Of a stretch of 64,000 nt of DNA, positions 25,201-36,767 are shown in pieces. The DNA comes from Niebla homalea (taxonomy: Eukaryota; Ascomycota; Lecanoromycetes; Lecanorales; Ramalinaceae): assembly GCA_019925105.1 (NCBI GenBank), contig JAHGAU010000001.1, positions 2,666,001 through 2,730,000 on the forward strand. The letters are read 5' to 3'. A program made the position numbers and the translations under genes. Below the pieces are notes generated by a model. That model did no database searches and was not told the origin of the DNA. It saw nothing but the letters and a program-made list of their open reading frames with translations. The first letter of the stretch is position 1; the number at the start of each line of letters is the position of its first letter.

Positions 25201-26620
25201 TACCGTTAGCGATGGCCATATCGGTCAGGCGAGCCGAGTGCTGAAAGTGGAGGTAATCCTGGACATCCTGGAGCCCATCCTGAGTATTGGCCTCTAGTAG
25301 TGTCTCTTCGATGACTGGATCATGGAATTGATCGTCTAGAGATTGAAGGTTGTCGTACGTTCGCTGCAAAGCTTTGCGCTTTTCAAGTAAAGCTCGGAAC
25401 TTGAGGTCATTTGCAAGAATCTCCCACAATTCATCCTGATTGATCAACTTATCAGCACTCGTGTAGAATTCCGGTGCCCCAGGATTGTTTGGATCCGGAG
25501 AGGCTGGCATCCTTCGGGCGTGGATCAAGTAGTCTTTGCGGTGTTGGAAGATGAACGGGACCTCGCAATTCTCGGTGTTCATGAATTCAAGCGTCTTGGC
25601 GACAGCCTTGTGGAAAGGCTCACGGAGGTCTGCATCTAATTGATGTTTCTGTAACATCAGAGTAGAGATCCATCCGGCCTCTTCGCGCTTGTCTTGCTCG
25701 GTGAGCTCGACATCCCTGTATGGCTTCCTCGCAATCTGGAAGCGCTCAGGTTCATCGGTCATACGTATCCGGTGATCTTCATCTGTGAGCATTCGATCGA
25801 TGAGCTGGGAAGGTTCAAAGACATCTTTTAGCTGGATCCCCTTCTCCGGGGCGTCTGGGTCATCTGGGTCTTCTGGATCTGGCTGGGCTTGTTCACGGAG
25901 ATCGGCGGCTTCCTGAGCCTCCAAAGCCCAGTCGTATTCGAAGCCATCACCAAAGACTTCCTTCATGTCTTCGCCTGCGGCCTCATCTAAACCAGCTGCT
26001 TCATGAGCACTGATGATGTTCCGCGCAGGTCGCCTTAGTACAGCGACATCGTCATCTTCCTCCCCTTCGCCTTGCTCGTCCCCAAAGTCTTCCTCGATGA
26101 AGTCTGCAAACTCATCCTCTCTCTGGTGACGGGATCGATCTGCGATGCGCTCGTCTTCTTCTTCGTCGTCAAAGATATCACGTACCCCTCTTGGTCGCCC
26201 ATCTCGATCATCTTTGTGGCCACGTTTGAGCCTTTTGAGTTTGGGCTCTGGTTGAGTCCGTCTCTCAAATTCAGGGTTTGCTTCTCCGATCAGATCTAGA
26301 TCTTCCTCATCCAGACCAGCCTCTTCCTCGTCGCGTTCTTCCCGCCGCCTCTTCTTTTTTTCCTGTCGCCTCCGCTCGCGCGTTTCTGCGTCCTCTTCCT
26401 CCTCATCTACGATGAAACCCTCTCTGACTGCGCGCTGGGCCTCTTCGTCATCGTCGTCTTCGTCCTCCTCACTTGAGTCTGTGAGATGACCATTCCGTCG
26501 ATTGGTTCCGTTCACGCCGTTTGTCTTTCTTTTGACTTCACCGGTCTCTTCGTCAAATGAGTCATCAGCCTCTTCATCGTCGAGCTCTGCTTCCCCCGAA
26601 ATCAAGTCTCGGGCGCTCAT
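22224..26620 (-). CDS. SPT6: Transcription elongation factor and histone chaperone Spt6
   Basis: Two exons on the minus strand: 26620-22552 and 22486-22224, with a 65-nt intron near the 3-prime end; 1443 residues. The N-terminal 250 residues are highly acidic, as expected. Then follow the helical core, the YqgF-like domain ([19 protein letters not shown]), the helix-hairpin-helix ([19 protein letters not shown]), the DLD region, an S1 domain ([20 protein letters not shown]) and the tandem SH2 module ([31 protein letters not shown]). The short last exon supplies the end of the second SH2 domain ([17 protein letters not shown]). Spt6 travels with RNA polymerase II and reassembles nucleosomes. 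Without splicing, the frame would run into a stop 17 codons into the intron. Confidence 0.97.
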
Positions 26621-27323
26621 GGTCTGAGAGATATCGAGGGGAGCGGATGTTTAAGAGTCAAGCGGTTTTTGGTCCAGCCAGGACAAGTTGGAGAGTCAGA
26701 AGAGTATTGGGAGGGACTTGGAACGGTCTTGTATATCTTGGGTTATGAGTCAAAGCCTATGTGTTATGACTCTCAGAGGCAAGAATGTCAGGCCTTCATC
26801 TTTGTTATTGAAGATTCAATAAAGCTCCAAATTCACGGTTTTGGCCATCAGTCTTGGCATTTTGCGGGCCGGGTGAAGCTCGGAAGACAGGGGAGGCTAA
26901 GCTCAAAACAGGCACCACCAGGGGGGGGGCCAAGGGGGGGCCGGGCTGGTAAAAAGCGGAGCTCCCCAAGCGGCACCAGCGGCGGAGTTGCAACTCGTGA
27001 CCCCACGAGGCCATCATAGTGACATCAGGTGTCCTGTTCTGTTACAACAATCACAAGCATTGTATTACCTGAATCGTAGGTCATTCAGGATTGGCGTGCT
27101 GCTGTCTCACTTCCTAAGCCCTGTGGTCTCACACGCTAATGTCGCTCAATAAGACTGCTCATATTACCCCGTTTTTGCTGGGACCTATCAAAGCTGTCGA
27201 TAACCCTCCTGCCTTTTTTAGGTACCTTTCAGAAACCTATCCACTTCGGCGGACTCGAGCTTTTGTCTCAATCTTCCTCCCTGATGGTCGAGAAGGCTTG
27301 AGCACATCCACACCTCTGCAATC
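26621..27323. promoter_or_regulatory. Divergent promoter between SPT6 and the Ste7-type gene
   Basis: About 700 bases separate two start codons facing away from each other. Contains G-rich runs (G9 and G7, about 26930-26945) next to one another. No defined motif identified. Confidence 0.5.
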
Positions 27324-29151
27324 ATGGCGGACATGAACGACAAGGTGAATGCTCGTTCATTAGGCCGTAAGAACAAGAAAGGACTTGCTTTGTCAAAACC
27401 TCCTCCCAAAGCCCCCGAACCCTCGACGCAAGATGCACAGATACCAGGCGGGATTGGGAATCATTCAACCAGTGACCCGGGCACTCTCGAGATTGGGGTC
27501 GAATTCAAATTGGATCTGAGGAATGAGGACTTGATCGTCCTGAAAGAGCTTGGAGCAGGGAATGGTGGTACAGTGAGCAAGGTGATGCATTCAGCTACCA
27601 AGGTCATCATGGCCAAGAAGGTGAGGACGAGCATCCATGGCCATGGATGGAAATGCGGCTGAGAGCTGACAATGAGCAAGGTCATTCATGTGGACGCTAA
27701 GAAGGAGACTCGAAAGTCGATCGTCAGGGAGCTACACATCATGCACGATTGCACCTCGCAAAACATTGTCAATTTCTATGGTGCCTTCCTTCACGACTCT
27801 GGCGATGTGATCATGTGCATGGAGTACATGGATTGCGGGTGAGCGTCTTGTCCTCGCAGCACATAAGCATACTTTCTGACTCTCCACAAGCTCACTCGAT
27901 CGGATATCAAAGGATTTTGGACCCGTGAGAGTGGATGTCTTGGGGAAGATTGCCGAAGCCATCTTGAATGGCCTGAACTACCTCTACGAGCATCACCGTA
28001 TCATGCACCGAGATATCAAACCCTCCAACGTGCTCGTCAACCATTACGGCAACATCAAGTTGTGTGACTTCGGCGTGTCCGGAGAGCTCGTCAACTCGGT
28101 AGCAGCTACGTTCGTGGGCACCTCAACCTACATGGCCCCAGAACGGATATCAGGGTCCCCATACTCCATCAAGTCGGATGTCTGGAGTTTTGGGCTCACT
28201 CTCATGGAACTTGCAATCGCGAGGTTTCCATTCGACTCCAATGATGCGACAGCGGGTGATCGGGCGAGTGCGGGGCCGATGGGCATTCTGGACCTCCTCC
28301 AGCAAATTGTCCACGAGCCCGCTCCAAGATTACCCGAGAGCGATGCTTTCCCACCTTATTTACATGACTTGATAGCCAAATGTCTTCTGAAGGATCCAGA
28401 AGAGCGGCCTACACCCCGTCAACTCTATGTAAGGCCTCCCGGCTCTAGATTACTTTGCTGGACCATGCTGACCATATCACGTCTAAAGGACCGAGACATG
28501 TTCCTCCAGGCGGCCAAGCGCACACCTGTTGATCTCCAACAATGGGCAGTCCAGATGATGGAACGCCATAACCGCAAATCTCACCTTGCCCCACAACTCT
28601 CGCCCTCTACGCAGGCGCTTCTCCGCGGCGATTTGGGCTCATCTTCTTCCGAAAAGACGACCAGTGCCAGCAATCCCCTCACATCCCCTTCACGAGTCTC
28701 TACTCCAGCCACTCAAAACTCGAGAACTCCCACCTCCTCTGACATTCCACTTGCCAAAGCCCCATCTCCAAAACCGCAATCTGGCCCACAAACATCAACA
28801 TCCGAGCCCCCGATGTCTTCTCGTATCACGGATGTGAACGGTAGCGCCTCATATCACGACCAAGCTGCCATGTATGAAAATGGCTACCCACCACGCACTT
28901 CCAGCAGTCTGGGGGCCCAACAGCCTCGCTCTTCGCAGCGCAGTGGATATGACAATAGCTCCTATGCCGGATACTCAGTCCCACCAGATAATGGGAATGG
29001 TGGCGGTTTCGTGAACAGTCTACCCATCCGCCCAGCACCACCCAGTGGACCTTTGCCGCCTCCACCCGGCGGCAGCAGAGAGGCGAGGACGCCCCGGGCC
29101 ACTCCTGGCTCTGGCAACTCCAATTATCAGTATTCAGACGGACATTATTGA
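27324..29151 (+). CDS. STE7: MAP kinase kinase, Ste7/Mst7 type
   Basis: Four exons: 27324-27620, 27681-27838, 27891-28428, 28489-29151; 1656 nt, 551 residues, frame closes. Shows the N-terminal basic patch RKNKKGLAL conserved in Mst7 orthologues, the glycine loop LGAGNGGTVSKV, IMAKK lysine, MHRDIKPSNVLV, DFGVSGELVNSVAATFVGTS (the Ser-x3-Thr activation site of MAPKKs) and APERI. A Pro/Ser/Gly-rich tail of about 200 residues with PPPPGG ends the protein. By family it receives signal from Ste11 and activates the Fus3/Kss1/Pmk1 MAPK, controlling mating, hyphal fusion and, in pathogens, infection structures. Ste7 is preferred over the Pbs2 or Mkk1/2 classes because of the N-terminus and of the HDCTSQNIVNFYGAF segment. 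Confidence 0.92.
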
Positions 29152-30262
29152 GCGTCAAGTAACTTTCAAACAACTTCATCCCTAATGCCCAAGATGCCTT
29201 TTTCCTTCTTTCATCCAAATTAAGTGCGGTGAGACCCAAAATAGCGTACTACCAATGCCCCCAGCGTTAATCCAACCTCCCTGTGGGGACATTCAGAGGC
29301 AAGACATGCAGAGGATGGCGGAATGATCGAGTATAATTGTTCAATCACGTGGTGCCATGTGGTACGGGCAGCACGCAACCGTCCTTAGTTCACAAGGTCC
29401 CAAGAGAGTGTATTTCTATTAGGGGGGAAGGCCTCACCAATATCCTTTTTTGCTTCTCTCGTTGTTGCTCTCAGGGGTGTTGTACGTTATCCTGTTGCAA
29501 GAGAATTGCTTGCTCGGTTCAATAGACGCGAGAGAAAGCAAAGCCAACAAAGCAATGAATCGAATTCTTCACACACCCCTTCCCCATCTTGCCCCTCTTT
29601 ACATCTCTCTCATGTCTTTCACTGTTTGATCAGACCGCAGCAAACCCCATTCCCTCGCTCTCGCCGCGCACCGAACTTGGAATGTCGTTGCTACATTGGG
29701 GGGGGTTGTCATCATAGCGTCTCCCGGGCGTTTGAGAGATTGAGATTCGACACGGTTGTTCACGTCTGGAGCTCTCAACGCGCTCGATCAGTCCGTCCAT
29801 CCATCCATATATCTATATTGACCCACTCTTTTCCTTTCTTACGTGAACGCAGAATGGCTAGTGATGACCAGCCTGCGATGTTCAGAACATGGGGTCGGAG
29901 TCCCCAACGCGGCGTGCACGACACCTTCGCTCTGGCCGCTGAGAAGTCCAGCATGTAGTTAATCGACGGCTGGAATGAGAGCGACATTTTGGGAGAAGAC
30001 CCATGGCAGGAAATATAGAGGGGACGATCGATCAATCGAGCAGAAATCACTCGTTCCACTTCGGGATGACGCCTCCGGCTCTTTGCGAGCTATCATACGT
30101 TGAACCAAAGGAGAGAGAGACACATGATTTGGAAAAATGCGGGGGGGTCTTCTTGAACTCGCCTCCCCCAGATAGACACCACCGCAAATTTCGAGTGCCC
30201 TCGCTCGCTGGATCTGATGAGCCTTTCACAAGTACCCCATTTCAGCCGGCCCCTTCCCCAAC
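29152..30262. other. Convergent intergenic region
   Basis: 1.1 kb between two 3-prime ends (Ste7-type gene on plus, XRCC2-like gene on minus). Frames at 29506-29958 and 30003-30686 are shadows or chance. Nothing recognised. Confidence 0.4.
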
Positions 30263-31519
30263 TCACGCAGACCCATCCTCTCCCACATTCATCATCCTCA
30301 CACCCTGGCCATCGACCACGAACCCGAACCTCCCACCCCCACCCACCCTCCTCATCCCTTCCCTCCACTCATCCCGCCAACCGCCCTCATCCGCGCCCCA
30401 CCGGTTGACGCACCCGGAAAATCGGCCTTCCTTGACGACATCCCACCGCCTCCCGCGCTCCGTGTTAGCTTCCTCCACGCTCGTGCCCGGTCCGAATTTG
30501 GGTACCGTTTGGCGCTGCACGATCAGCTTACACGTCGCGAACCCTGGCCAGGGGTGTGGCAGATGGGGGCGTAGACTCGTTGGCTGGCTTGTCGAGGCGA
30601 CGGGGAAGGGGGATGATGTGGTTGCCACTATGAGGCACGAGAGGAGGGTTTGGAGGTGCGCGAGTTGGTGGGTGAGGGCGCGGTAGCGGTCGTGCAACAG
30701 GCTCGAGGAAGATGTGGTGGTTCGTTGGGTGGGGCTAGGGGGAAGGAGGGCAGCGTCAGCGGCGTCAAGACGGTCCTGCCAGAGGAAAGATGAGAGATTC
30801 GATAGCGCGATGAGGCCGAGTGAGCGGGCCGCTGAGAAGTGGGTCGTGGCCAGCCCGGGGGAAGGGCAGAGGTATGATTCCAGGGAGGCCAGAGTGGAGA
30901 TGATGGAAGGGGTTGAGGTAGGGTGGAAGATGTGCAGGTGGAGGAGGGCGGATTCGATAAGGGAGGAGATTGCTGCCGGGGTCGGTGTGGCGCCGGGGGA
31001 CTTGCAATGCGTCAGGATGAGGTTGTGCATGATATCTCTGAGGCGGAGGATCGAGAAGGTGCTGGAGAGGTCGAGGAGGACGACTGCCTGGCCCTTTCCT
31101 CCTAGGGTTGAGCCGTGGAATTGCCTGGGAAGGATGGCGGTGGCGATGATGAGGTGGAGGAGCTGGGTCTTGCCGGAGCAAGGAGTGACTCCGGTGATTT
31201 CCACGACGGCAGGAGGCTGCTTAGAGCTTGTTGATTGTGGTAGTGGTAGTGGTGCATCTTGCTCGTCGGAATGAGGATGATACTGGGAACGTTGCCGTAC
31301 TTCGGGGGGGTTTAGAAAGACACTCAAGATCCTATCGATGACTGGAATGCCAGTGCATGGCTTGTACTCTGTCCTGATCTCACGAAGAGAGCGAAGTAGC
31401 TGGTGGAAGAGAATAAGTATTGCGAAATCTTTGCAAGGCTCATAAGATCTTTGCACCTTGTCCAGAGATTCCTCCTTCACCTCACTCAACAACCCCTCCC
31501 CATAAGCTGCGGCGCTCAT
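30263..31519 (-). CDS. RecA-family recombination protein, XRCC2-like
   Basis: Intronless, 418 residues. Residues around 110 carry a Walker A motif in a RecA context (EITGVTPCSGKTQLLHLI) and, about 35 residues on, a Walker B-like strand (AVVLLDLSSTFSILRL). This matches RAD51 paralogues of the XRCC2 branch (Rlp1 in fission yeast). Walker A reads GVTPCSGKT, retaining the GKT core. The C-terminal third is Ser/Pro-rich, then Gly/Arg-rich, longer than animal XRCC2. Expected role: homologous recombination as a Rad51 mediator in the nucleus. Its start lies only 134 bases from that of Som1 on the other strand. Confidence 0.82.
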   Translation of the reverse strand: MSAAAYGEGLLSEVKEESLDKVQRSYEPCKDFAILILFHQLLRSLREIRTEYKPCTGIPVIDRILSVFLNPPEVRQRSQYHPHSDEQDAPLPLPQSTSSKQPPAVVEITGVTPCSGKTQLLHLIIATAILPRQFHGSTLGGKGQAVVLLDLSSTFSILRLRDIMHNLILTHCKSPGATPTPAAISSLIESALLHLHIFHPTSTPSIISTLASLESYLCPSPGLATTHFSAARSLGLIALSNLSSFLWQDRLDAADAALLPPSPTQRTTTSSSSLLHDRYRALTHQLAHLQTLLSCLIVATTSSPFPVASTSQPTSLRPHLPHPWPGFATCKLIVQRQTVPKFGPGTSVEEANTERGRRWDVVKEGRFSGCVNRWGADEGGWRDEWREGMRRVGGGGRFGFVVDGQGVRMMNVGEDGSA

Positions 31520-31653
31520 ACTTCAAACGATAATGATCGAGGCCTTTCTACGGTTCTTTTTCGACACATACTACTTTCTGACGAGGAGGTTCGGACATCG
31601 CATAAACGAGGAAGTACTCATATAACGACGAGACCACGAGCGGCGGCGGCGAG
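31520..31653. promoter_or_regulatory. Short bidirectional promoter, XRCC2-like/SOM1
   Basis: Only 134 bases lie between the two opposed start codons, so both promoters and both leaders must fit in, or overlap, this segment. Confidence 0.6.
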
Positions 31654-31967
31654 ATGCCCCCCCCAGTCGAACCTTTTCCGGCTTCCGAGTTGCATCACCG
31701 CGTCAATGTCTTACCGAATGGCAAAAGAAGAAAAGGTGGAGATGTGGATCTCAAGAAGTGCGAATTGTTGGAGTTGGTGCAGTACGAGGTTACTGTGAGA
31801 GGAGACTGGAAGGATAGGAATTCAATCATGCAGTGCCAGCCAGTCGTCAGGTTATTCCGCAAGTACGTCACTAGAGTGGTATGAACGGATGTCTATACTT
31901 ACTCAAATGTTCTAGATGTGCTGGAGGTTTGACGGTCGAGACTACTGCAATTGAAGGAGATGAGTAG
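31654..31967 (+). CDS. SOM1: Mitochondrial inner-membrane peptidase factor Som1
   Basis: Two exons (31654-31862 and 31916-31967; 261 nt, 86 residues). The protein opens MPPPVEPFPASELHHRVNV, continues LPNGKRRKGGDVDLKKCELL and has CQPVVRLFRKCAGGLTVETT across the splice junction, matching fungal Som1 including its conserved cysteines. Som1 is an accessory component of the mitochondrial inner membrane peptidase (Imp1/Imp2), needed for processing a subset of substrates. Skipping the 53-nt intron would replace the conserved GLTVETT end by an unrelated stretch. Confidence 0.88.
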
Positions 31968-32204
31968 CGGAGCCTTTCGTTGCCCACTAGTGTACCATGG
32001 TTGTACCCTGGAGATAGTAAGGAGATACATTTTGCAGATGTGGCATTGGTACATGTATGTATAGTACTCTGTATTGCAGATGATTTGACGACGCAGCTTG
32101 CAGCTTGGGGTATCATTTACGTAACTCGTAACTCCAAACGCCATCCAAAGGCTTTCCTCCAACATCTGCCATGACTGGTCAAGTCAGGGCTCCTCGCTAG
32201 TACT

Positions 32205-33202
32205 TCATGGCCTAGCAAGCTTCCTCCAAAATCTCTTCTCCGAATTGACCGCCGAGCTTAGATGGCCCAGCGATGCCAGGGAATCCTTTGCACCATCATT
32301 GCGGGTCTCACCATCCAGGTCCATCACCTGCAAATCACCCCCAACCTGATCTTGCTGGGCCACAGCAATCATGGTCTCTCTCCACAATTGATCACGTTGA
32401 GCCCTTACACTGAGCAGCTTTCCTGCTGTGGACTCGCCGCCTGGTCGCTGGACCACACTTGCAGACACAAGTTTCCTCAATGCTTCCTCGCCTAGCCTCC
32501 CGTCCTCAGTCGCCCGTTCTCGGATCTTCCTCGGATCTTGTTCTCGCACTGGATACTCCGGAGTTGCTTGGTACGTGTGGTCATCTGGAAGCAATGGAAA
32601 ATGCTTCGGTATGTAGTTCTTCGGCTGTAGCGACTGGGCTGGTACGGTGAAGGAGCTGATGGAGCGATATTCTTGTTGGCCTTCACTTTCACTTGAATCA
32701 CGCGTGAGCGGGAATTGCGACCTATGGGATGGTACAGGAGGGTTGAGATGAGGTATCAGTGCTCGTAAGCTGAGCTGATTCGTATGCAAGGTCTGGAGGA
32801 AGTCTTGGGGAATCGGGTGGATTCTTCGTGAAGCGAGCATAGATTGCCTGACGTTGGACAAAAAATGCGCCATGTCTGACTTCATCAGCGCAGAGCCAAT
32901 TGAGCCGCAGTGGAGTTTTTCATACATTCTTCAGTAAGCAGGCGAAGGCTCTCCAAGGCTGTAGGCTCCGCAGTCTCAAAGCCAACGGCCTCAAGGGCTA
33001 GGTTGATAGATCGTGTAAGTAGAACTTGCGCAGCTTCTTCCTCCTGGAAAGCGGCATCGCGTCGAAGCTCTTGCTGGACGTCGAACGTCGCTTTGTGACA
33101 CTTGAGTCCATTCTTAATCTTCTTAGGCACAGGGTCATCAAAAAGAGCTTGAGATGAGGTCCGCTTCAGAGGATGCTGTTCATAGATGGCCATTGGCGCC
33201 AT
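32205..33202 (-). CDS. TAF8: TFIID subunit TAF8
   Basis: Two exons on the minus strand (33202-32926 and 32875-32205, 50-nt intron; 948 nt, 315 residues). The first exon and the start of the second form a histone fold of the bromo-associated type (LLTRSINLALEAVGFETAEP, then LLTEEYMAHFLSNVRQSMLA across the junction). The second part holds the TAF8 C-terminal domain (ALIPHLNPPVP, then PLLPDDHTYQATPEYPVRE and DPRKIRERATEDGRLGEEAL). TAF8 pairs with TAF10 in TFIID. A nearby start (33190) is possible. Divergent from eIF2-beta across 304 bases. Confidence 0.93.
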
Positions 33203-33438
33203 TGATGATCTTGGCTAAGACAAGCTAGCCAAAAGAGAATTGAAACTAGGAGCACCGACCAGCAGTGGTTTCTTGTATATCAAATTCCATATCGAATTGC
33301 GCGCACTGCTTTGCGATATTTGATGCTTTGCTGCTTGTGAAGTAAAAGAAAAGTGGAAGGTTCCACATTTGTGTCTTGGCATGCTGACTCATCCACTCTG
33401 GCGTCAGAGGAGTCACGCTGCACCAACTTATTCTCGTA

Positions 33439-33469
33439 GCCCCTCAAGCCCCTCAAGCCCCTCAAGCCC
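33439..33469. repeat. 9-bp tandem repeat, three and a half copies
   Basis: The unit GCCCCTCAA is repeated three times without change and followed by GCCC. It lies 38 bases upstream of the eIF2-beta start codon, so it is in its leader or core promoter and in the shared TAF8/eIF2-beta region. Confidence 0.9.
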
Positions 33470-33506
33470 TTGCAACACTTCCACCTAGACAGCAGCATAC
33501 AACAAG

Positions 33507-34571
33507 ATGTCTTCTGCAGCAACGAAAGAGCACCGCAAGTCGGTTGCCTTCAGCGAGGGAACCACGGTTGTAAGCTCAGAAGGCGAAGTGACGAAAGTGA
33601 ACGGAACATCAGACAAAACCTCTGCGGAGCATCACAGTATGTATTAATCATACACGACTACATTGCACTGCTGACTTTTCTCAGATCTGGATACTCCCCA
33701 ATCAGATCCCGCAGTAGACGAAGTCAACGAGCTATTCAAAGGGCTAGGCAAGAAGAAGAAATCATCCAAGAAGCCCAAAGAAGACAAAGAAGATGGCGAG
33801 GGTGACAAACCCGCGGCAGATGGGGAGTTTGACCCAACCGCGTTGAAAAAGAAGAAAAAGAAGAAGCCTGTAGCATCATCCGAGACAGACGACTTTGAAG
33901 CGCAACTGGCAAAGGCAGGCGTTAGCGGGGAGGGCGAAGTGAATGGGGAAGCCGAAGCAAAAGTGGAGGAGACCGATGGAGTAGAAGGTGACATGGACGA
34001 AGGGACTGGTATCTGGAAGCACGACGAGACGAGACCGATACGATACGACAAACTCCTGGAACGTTTTTTTGCACATCTACACAGCGCCCATCCGGATCTC
34101 ATGGCTGGCGGCTCGAAATCATATGTCATCCCTCCACCGCAATGTTTGCGTGAAGGCAACAAAAAGACAATCTTTGCCAACATCCCGGACATTTGCAAGC
34201 GAATGAAGAGAAGCGACGAGCACGTGACACAGTTCATCTTCGCTGAGTTGGGTACGAGTGGAAGCGTGGACGGATCGCGAAGATTGGTGATCAAGGGACG
34301 ATTTCAACAGAAACAGATTGAGGGTGTGCTTCGAAGATATATCGGTATAATTTCCCTAATTGACATCACCACTGTTGCCAGTTCGCTGACCTAAACGCCA
34401 GTCGAATACGTGACATGCAAGACCTGCCGAAGCCCAGACACAGAGCTCAGCAAAGGAGAGAATCGTCTGTCGTTCATCACCTGCAACTCATGCGGTAGCA
34501 GGAGGAGTGTCACTGCTATCAAGACTGGTTACTCTGCACAAATTGGGAAGAGGAAGCGGCAGCAAGTCTAG
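33507..34571 (+). CDS. SUI3: Translation initiation factor eIF2 subunit beta
   Basis: Three exons (33507-33636, 33685-34344, 34402-34571; 960 nt, 319 residues). Contains three lysine-rich blocks typical of eIF2-beta ([19 protein letters not shown]), which bind eIF5 and eIF2B-epsilon, followed by the conserved central domain ([68 protein letters not shown]) and a C-terminal C4 zinc ribbon ([21 protein letters not shown]). The intron at 34345 lies just before the zinc ribbon; failing to splice it would remove that ribbon. Function: part of the ternary complex carrying initiator tRNA. Confidence 0.96.
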
Positions 34572-35184
34572 ACGAACCCAGAATACTCCAGAGAGATCGG
34601 GGCTCAGAAGGCTCTGTCATGCACACTATTCCGTACACCTGGTGCTCTACTTGCATTAGCGTATACTCAAGGATTGCTTCATGTCAAGTATTCAGAATAC
34701 CAGGGTTAGACAATCATTATCACTAACATCAAGCTCTTGGTCTCCACCCTGCCACTATGTTGTTGTTGCCAAGGCTGGAGGCTTGTAAGCGCTGAACGAC
34801 ATCCACTATTCCCCTTTCCTCCACTCACCTTCCTCCATTGATGTCGTGCCGTCACAGACGCCCGTGACAACAAGAATGATGCCGATTTGGGGCAAGTCTT
34901 ACTCGGGGTCAAGCTCGTTTGTCAATCCCATAGATATTAATAGCATTTGGGCATCCAACATCCAATAAACCAAACCCCACACTCAGTCTCCTGTCCTGTC
35001 CCACTTTGAGCTTCAGAATTTCCTCTTCTGTGAACGTCCCCAAGTCTACCTTGCCTTTCGATCAAATTATTTCGAGCCCTGTTCTACTTTGTTGCTCAGT
35101 TCTTAATTCGCATCAGCTCTTTCAGCTTTCAGAGAAGTCGAGCTCATCATCGCCGGAACACCCAATCCATCTTGCAACATCACG
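34572..35184. other. Intergenic, promoter of the AIM24-domain gene
   Basis: About 600 bases without a supported gene between eIF2-beta and the AIM24-domain gene; nothing recognised. Confidence 0.4.
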
Positions 35185-36767
35185 ATGTCAGCTCCACCCA
35201 GCTACGGCCAGAACCAGCATTTCTTCCCTCGTGAGCTACTCTTCGTCTTTACCAGCCAATGACTTAGATCTTCTAACGACTTCATCGCTCTATAGCACCA
35301 CCAGGAGGCGCCCCATCCCAGCAACAACAACAGCAATTCTCCCCTCCTCCCCAACAGCAATTTTCCCCTCCAGCGCAGCAACAATTCACGCCTCCTCCAC
35401 AGAAAGCCTACCCACCCCCTCCCACCTCCCCCGGCTTCCCTCCCCAGCAAGCCCAATCCTACCCTCCACCCCCTCCACCTCCCCCTCCCAACATGGCCAC
35501 CAATCCTCCTACCCACCTCCCCCTTCCCAAAACCCCCAGCCTTCGCCCCTCCACCACCCCAATCTTCCTACACCCCGGACCGCAAATCCTCAGCCGCCCA
35601 CCTAGCCAACGACATCTCCTCCTTGCACTTCTCCACGGACACCCCCCCACCACAGGCCGGGCACATTGGCAGCCATGTCCCCGCCGCGGAGCCCGCGCTC
35701 CCGGAGAAGCCAGCCTTGAAAAGCAGTGTCACGAGCGTGAGCCAGATGCCTGGGGTGCCCCCTCGGCGGGCCACTTCACGGGGGCGATGGCCACGCAGGA
35801 TGATGTGGGGACGTTCAATGGCGGGTCCTATCGGATCAGTCATCGGGATGGCAATACGATCCTGACGCTGCAGTTGGCGATGGGGTGTCCGTTGCATGCG
35901 AAACCGGGTATGCCTACCCTTCCCCCCTTTCCTCCCCCCCTCCTCACCCATATTGCTGCCCACGCGTCTGTCAGCTGGCTCTGTGCTGGTTGTATGATAC
36001 CCTTCATCCTTGGCAGCCGAGAAACGGGCAGGGCGAGGAGTAAGGAGGCAGAAGAAGTGAAGGCGAGACCGGAGAAAATTGATCAGAGCTAATATGTGAG
36101 AGCCGGGCTTTGGCAGGCATCATGATCGCCATGTCCCCCACCGTCACCCTCAAGGGCGCCATCAAGTTCTCCATGAAGAAACTCATCGCCGGCGGCGAGA
36201 TCAACACCTCCACCTACACCGGCCCCGGCGAGATCCTCTTCGCCCCTTCCTGCTTGGGCGACATCACCACCCTCCGCTTCACCGGCTCCGAGTCCTGGAA
36301 CGTGGGCAAGGATGCCTTCATGGCGGCGACGCAGGGCGTCGTCAAGGAGATGAAGAATCAGGGGTTCAGCAAGGCCATGTTCAGCGGCGAGGGCCTGTTT
36401 GTGTATAAGATGAGCGGGACGGGGATCTGTTGGTTGGGCAGCTTCGGCGCGATCATCAGGAAGGATGTGAGTCCTCCTTCTCCTTGGCTGCTCTAGTTTT
36501 GCTTTTTTTTTTTTGGGGGGAGCTAATGTGGGGTTATTTTTATTCTAGTTGGTCGAGGGTGAGAAGTACATCATCGACAACGGTCACCTGGTCGCCTGGA
36601 ATTGCAAGTATGTGATGGAGCGTGTGGCCAGTGGAGGCATCATCTCGGGCATCAGCAGTGGTGAGGGGCTCGTCTGCAAGTTCACTGGCCCGGGCACGGT
36701 GTTCATGCAGACGAGGAATCCGGCACAATTTGCCATGTGGTTGGGCGCGCAGGGTGGAGGGCAGTGA
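35185..36767 (+). CDS. AIM24-domain (TIGR00266-type) protein with shifted proline-rich region
   Basis: Four exons: 35185-35230, 35296-35907, 36117-36466, 36549-36767 (1227 nt, 408 residues, open throughout). Residues from about 190 form the AIM24/DUF124 beta-rich domain: [85 protein letters not shown] and [20 protein letters not shown]. The N-terminus is Pro/Gln-rich. Within exon 2, between about 35490 and 35758, the open frame reads unnatural sequence while another frame encodes what the family shows there ([19 protein letters not shown]). No GT occurs in the first part of this stretch, so splicing does not explain it. Cellular role of the fungal family is not known; yeast Aim24 is mitochondrial. 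Confidence 0.88.

Noticed and set aside
33644..34294. 216-codon minus-strand frame
   Set aside because: Antisense to eIF2-beta; the poly-Phe run is the complement of the lysine blocks.
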